The notes below the pieces were generated by a model, which saw only the letters and a program-made list of their open reading frames with translations, made no database searches and was not told the origin of the DNA. From Oceanitalea stevensii (GTDB taxonomy: Bacteria; Actinomycetota; Actinomycetes; Actinomycetales; Actinomycetaceae), in NCBI RefSeq assembly GCF_014837105.1, contig NZ_JACSPO010000010.1, positions 1 through 64,000 of the forward strand: DNA of 64,000 bases, read 5' to 3'. Position numbers and translations under genes: made by a program. Of the stretch, positions 62,363-64,000 are shown piece by piece. The stretch's first letter is position 1, and the number at the start of each line of letters is the position of its first letter.

Positions 62363-62947
62363 ATGACTGTGCAAGTCATCCCCATGCTCCCGTGCGCCGA
62401 CATCGACGAGATCGCCGACTTCTTCACCGCCCTGGGCTTCCGCGTCACCTACCGGCAGGTGAGGCCCAACCCGTACGTCGCCGTCGAGGGCCACGGTTTC
62501 CCGTTGCACTACTACGAGCTGGACGGTCACCGCCCGGAGGCGTCGCACAGCACCTGCGGGGTGGTCGTCGACGACACGGCTCCACTGTTCGACGCCCTCG
62601 CGGCCGGCCTGCGAGCCCGGTACGGCAAGCTTCCCGTCGCGGGCTTCCCGCGGATCACGCGGCCCCGGCCCCGGAAGAACGCCGGCGGCCTGTCCGGGTT
62701 CAGCCTCATCGACCCCGCCGGCAACTGGATCCGGGTCATGAGCCGCGCGGGCACCGCCGAGCCGCCGGTGGAGTCCTCACCGCTGCGGGAGAGTCTGCTC
62801 AACGCGATCGTGATCGCCGACAGCAAGGGTGACCCTGCACAGGCCGCGAAGATCCTCACCGGGGCGGTCCGGCGGGCGGACGCCTCGGACCCCGCGCTCG
62901 AGGACGCCCAGGAGTTCCTCGCCGAGCTCGCGGAGCGTCTCGCATAG
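62363..62947 (+). CDS. VOC-like protein with helical C-terminal extension
   Basis: A 194-residue protein. The first 125 residues are a bleomycin-resistance/VOC-like domain (MLPCADIDEIADFFTALGFRVTYRQ and LSGFSLIDPAGNWIRVM). The last 60 form a helical, TPR-like tail (NAIVIADSKGDPAQAAKILTGAV). It is divergent from the dehydrogenase. A small-molecule-binding or resistance role is inferred from the family. Confidence 0.75.
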   Translation: MTVQVIPMLPCADIDEIADFFTALGFRVTYRQVRPNPYVAVEGHGFPLHYYELDGHRPEASHSTCGVVVDDTAPLFDALAAGLRARYGKLPVAGFPRITRPRPRKNAGGLSGFSLIDPAGNWIRVMSRAGTAEPPVESSPLRESLLNAIVIADSKGDPAQAAKILTGAVRRADASDPALEDAQEFLAELAERLA

Positions 62948-63044
62948 GTTGAAGGTGCGGCAAGCACGCAGCGGGCAGGGACGCCGCCTGAGCGACTCGC
63001 CGGCGTCCTGGTCGAGGAGCCGCCGAGCTCGCGCAGAGGGAGCG

Positions 63045-63398
63045 CTACTCGCGGTGCTGGACGATGTTCACCACGGTGCCGTCGGGAGCCCGGAGGAAGA
63101 ACCGCCTCACGCCCCACGCCTCCACGGTGAGTGGATGGACGATCTCGTACCCGCGCCGCTGAGCGTCCGCGAACGCCGCCTCGACATCGTCGACCATGAC
63201 GGAGATCGTGGGACTCTCCGAGGCGGTCATGTCGTCGGTGACCAGCTGGACGCTCGCCCCCGTCTCCGGTGACGTGTACCGGGCCACCCAGCCGAGGTCG
63301 AACTCCTCGTCGCTCAGCCCGAGGTAGTCCGCGTAGAAGGCCTTGGCGGCCCCGATGTCACGGACGCAGATGTCGGCAATCACTCGGATCACGCGCAT
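63045..63398 (-). CDS. VOC-superfamily protein
   Basis: A 117-residue glyoxalase-like protein (IADICVRDIGAAKAFYADYLGL, ISVMVDDVEAAFADAQRRGYEI, RRFFLRAPDGTVVNIVQH), probably a homodimer with a metal or ligand site between modules. It starts at ATG 63398, 10 nt after the stop of a DHFR-family fragment on the same strand. Confidence 0.82.
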   Translation of the reverse strand: MRVIRVIADICVRDIGAAKAFYADYLGLSDEEFDLGWVARYTSPETGASVQLVTDDMTASESPTISVMVDDVEAAFADAQRRGYEIVHPLTVEAWGVRRFFLRAPDGTVVNIVQHRE

Positions 63399-63408
63399 GC
63401 GGACCTCC

Positions 63409-63543
63409 TCAGCCCTCGTCCGAGGTGACGGGGTCATGCACCAGGTGCGTCGCCGTCGACGTCGGGCCGTTGTCCGGCGCGACGCCCAGGCCCGTGACGA
63501 CGCCGTCCAGGGAGACGGTGACGTCGGTGATGACTCGACTCAT
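63409..63543 (-). pseudogene. N-terminal remnant of a RibD/DHFR-family protein
   Basis: A 44-residue open frame from ATG 63543: MSRVITDVTVSLDGVVTGLG, then VAPDNGPTSTATHLVHDP, then a stop. The start matches the first strand and loop of DHFR-like (RibD C-terminal) proteins, which begin MxKVxxxxxxSLDGxxAGP and run to about 190 residues. Here translation stops just after the substrate loop and the downstream VOC gene follows at once, so it looks like a truncated relic of a reductase gene. Confidence 0.5.
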
Positions 63544-63755
63544 GCAGGGACAGACCGGGCTCGGCCGTGATTCTCATCGCCGGGTCGGACCGACACGATG
63601 GCCTCGTGACGAAGCCGTCGACAGCTCCCCGACGTGCGCGGTGCACCGAGCCCGTGTAGATCCATCACTCGGGACGTAGGCCTCCCGCATGTGCGGACGG
63701 TCCACGCCCCTCCGGGCCCAGGACGGGCCGGATCCCACGACGAAGGCAGAGGTTC

Positions 63756-64000
63756 GTGTTCACCAAGACCATCCGCGCAGGGGCAACCTCCCTGACCGCG
63801 CTCGCGCTCGCCCTCTCGCTCACCGCATGCAGCTCAGACGAGCCGGAGCCCGAGGCGAGCACCGAGCCGGCCACCCAGGAGGCGACCACCGAGGCCACCC
63901 CGGAGGCCGAGCCGAGCGCCACCGAGGAGGAGGCCCCCGAGGAGACGACGGCCGCGGACTCGGAGGCAGCCCTGGACGAGTACGTCGCCATGGAGCGGGA
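63756..64000 (+). CDS. Lipoprotein, 3' end beyond the window
   Basis: A partial gene starting at GTG 63756 with AGAGG upstream. The signal peptide VFTKTIRAGATSLTALALA leads to lipobox LTAC (Cys25), followed by a long acidic Thr/Glu/Pro linker (EPATQEATTEATPEAEPSAT). The folded part, beginning near ALDEYVAMER, is cut by the window edge. Confidence 0.7.
   Translation, partial: MFTKTIRAGATSLTALALALSLTACSSDEPEPEASTEPATQEATTEATPEAEPSATEEEAPEETTAADSEAALDEYVAMER

Noticed and set aside
63434..63646. Minus-strand 70-aa frame near 63.5 kb
   Set aside because: It overlaps the DHFR-family remnant in another frame and shows no family features.
63665..63991. Minus-strand Ser/Ala/Val-rich frame at the right edge
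   Set aside because: It is the antisense shadow of the acidic linker of the lipoprotein, whose signal peptide and lipobox are convincing.

Overview
The window comes from a GC-rich actinobacterium. Dense genes, frequent GTG/TTG starts, 1-4 nt gene overlaps, candidate leaderless promoters, sortase-type surface proteins with Pro/Glu/Thr stalks, the C5 heme route and many xenobiotic-type regulators fit the order Micrococcales (Cellulomonas/Georgenia-like). The genus is inference. No rRNA, tRNA, CRISPR array, insertion sequence or prophage was recognised, so this looks like ordinary chromosome with small accessory blocks.

Layout. 0.2-2.7 kb: secreted, sortase-anchored esterase. 2.7-4.8 kb: minus-strand three-gene cassette (HTH protein, PEP-synthase-like phosphotransferase without a substrate domain, winged-helix protein) behind a palindromic operator. 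5.1-5.3 kb: decayed SMP-30/gluconolactonase fragment. 5.3-7.5 kb: divergent MFS exporter/TetR pair. 7.7-10 kb: tandem-domain MerR regulator with an unknown gene, DUF6194 and an NTF2-like protein. 10.2-18.4 kb: tetrapyrrole cluster, hemA (minus) divergent from hemE-hemG, then hemC-hemD-hemB-hemL. It runs from glutamyl-tRNA to coproporphyrin III; ferrochelatase and HemQ are not in the window. gltX, which makes the glutamyl-tRNA used by HemA, lies at 39-40.5 kb. 18.6-30.5 kb: surface DUF4127 protein, then a carbohydrate locus (LacI, FAD-dependent oxidoreductase, substrate-binding lipoprotein, two permeases, a divergent secreted propeller/FN3 protein, and an AGE-type sugar isomerase). 30.7-38.6 kb: secreted amidase with sorting signals, Atu4866/XRE pair, membrane-anchored DUF916-like protein and alkaline phosphatase preceded by a probable PHO box. 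38.9-47.7 kb: gltX, DinB and VOC proteins, TrkH/TrkA potassium uptake, nitrilase-family amidase, a lipoprotein, and a MarR/methyltransferase/DUF1304 unit. 47.8-53.8 kb: MetNIQ transporter, GNAT, and a MacB-type ABC exporter with a TetR regulator and two operators. 54-64 kb: large unknown membrane protein, aminotransferase, MFS, a ZIP transporter bracketed by two paralogous small proteins, three VOC proteins, alcohol dehydrogenase, a DHFR-family remnant and a truncated lipoprotein.

The strongest unexplained signal is a family of five intergenic palindromes, each exactly 60 nt (18502, 20608, 29155, 45607, 47708). They share their outer ends and central motif but carry different, mutually complementary inner arms, and all sit at gene 3' ends. 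A second dispersed motif (core CCGCCGACAGCYGGA), a 34-nt minisatellite upstream of hemC and several unrelated long hairpins add to an unusually structured set of intergenic regions. Other items worth following up are the paired 46/48-aa proteins around the ZIP gene, the 784-aa membrane protein and the mini PEP-synthase cassette.
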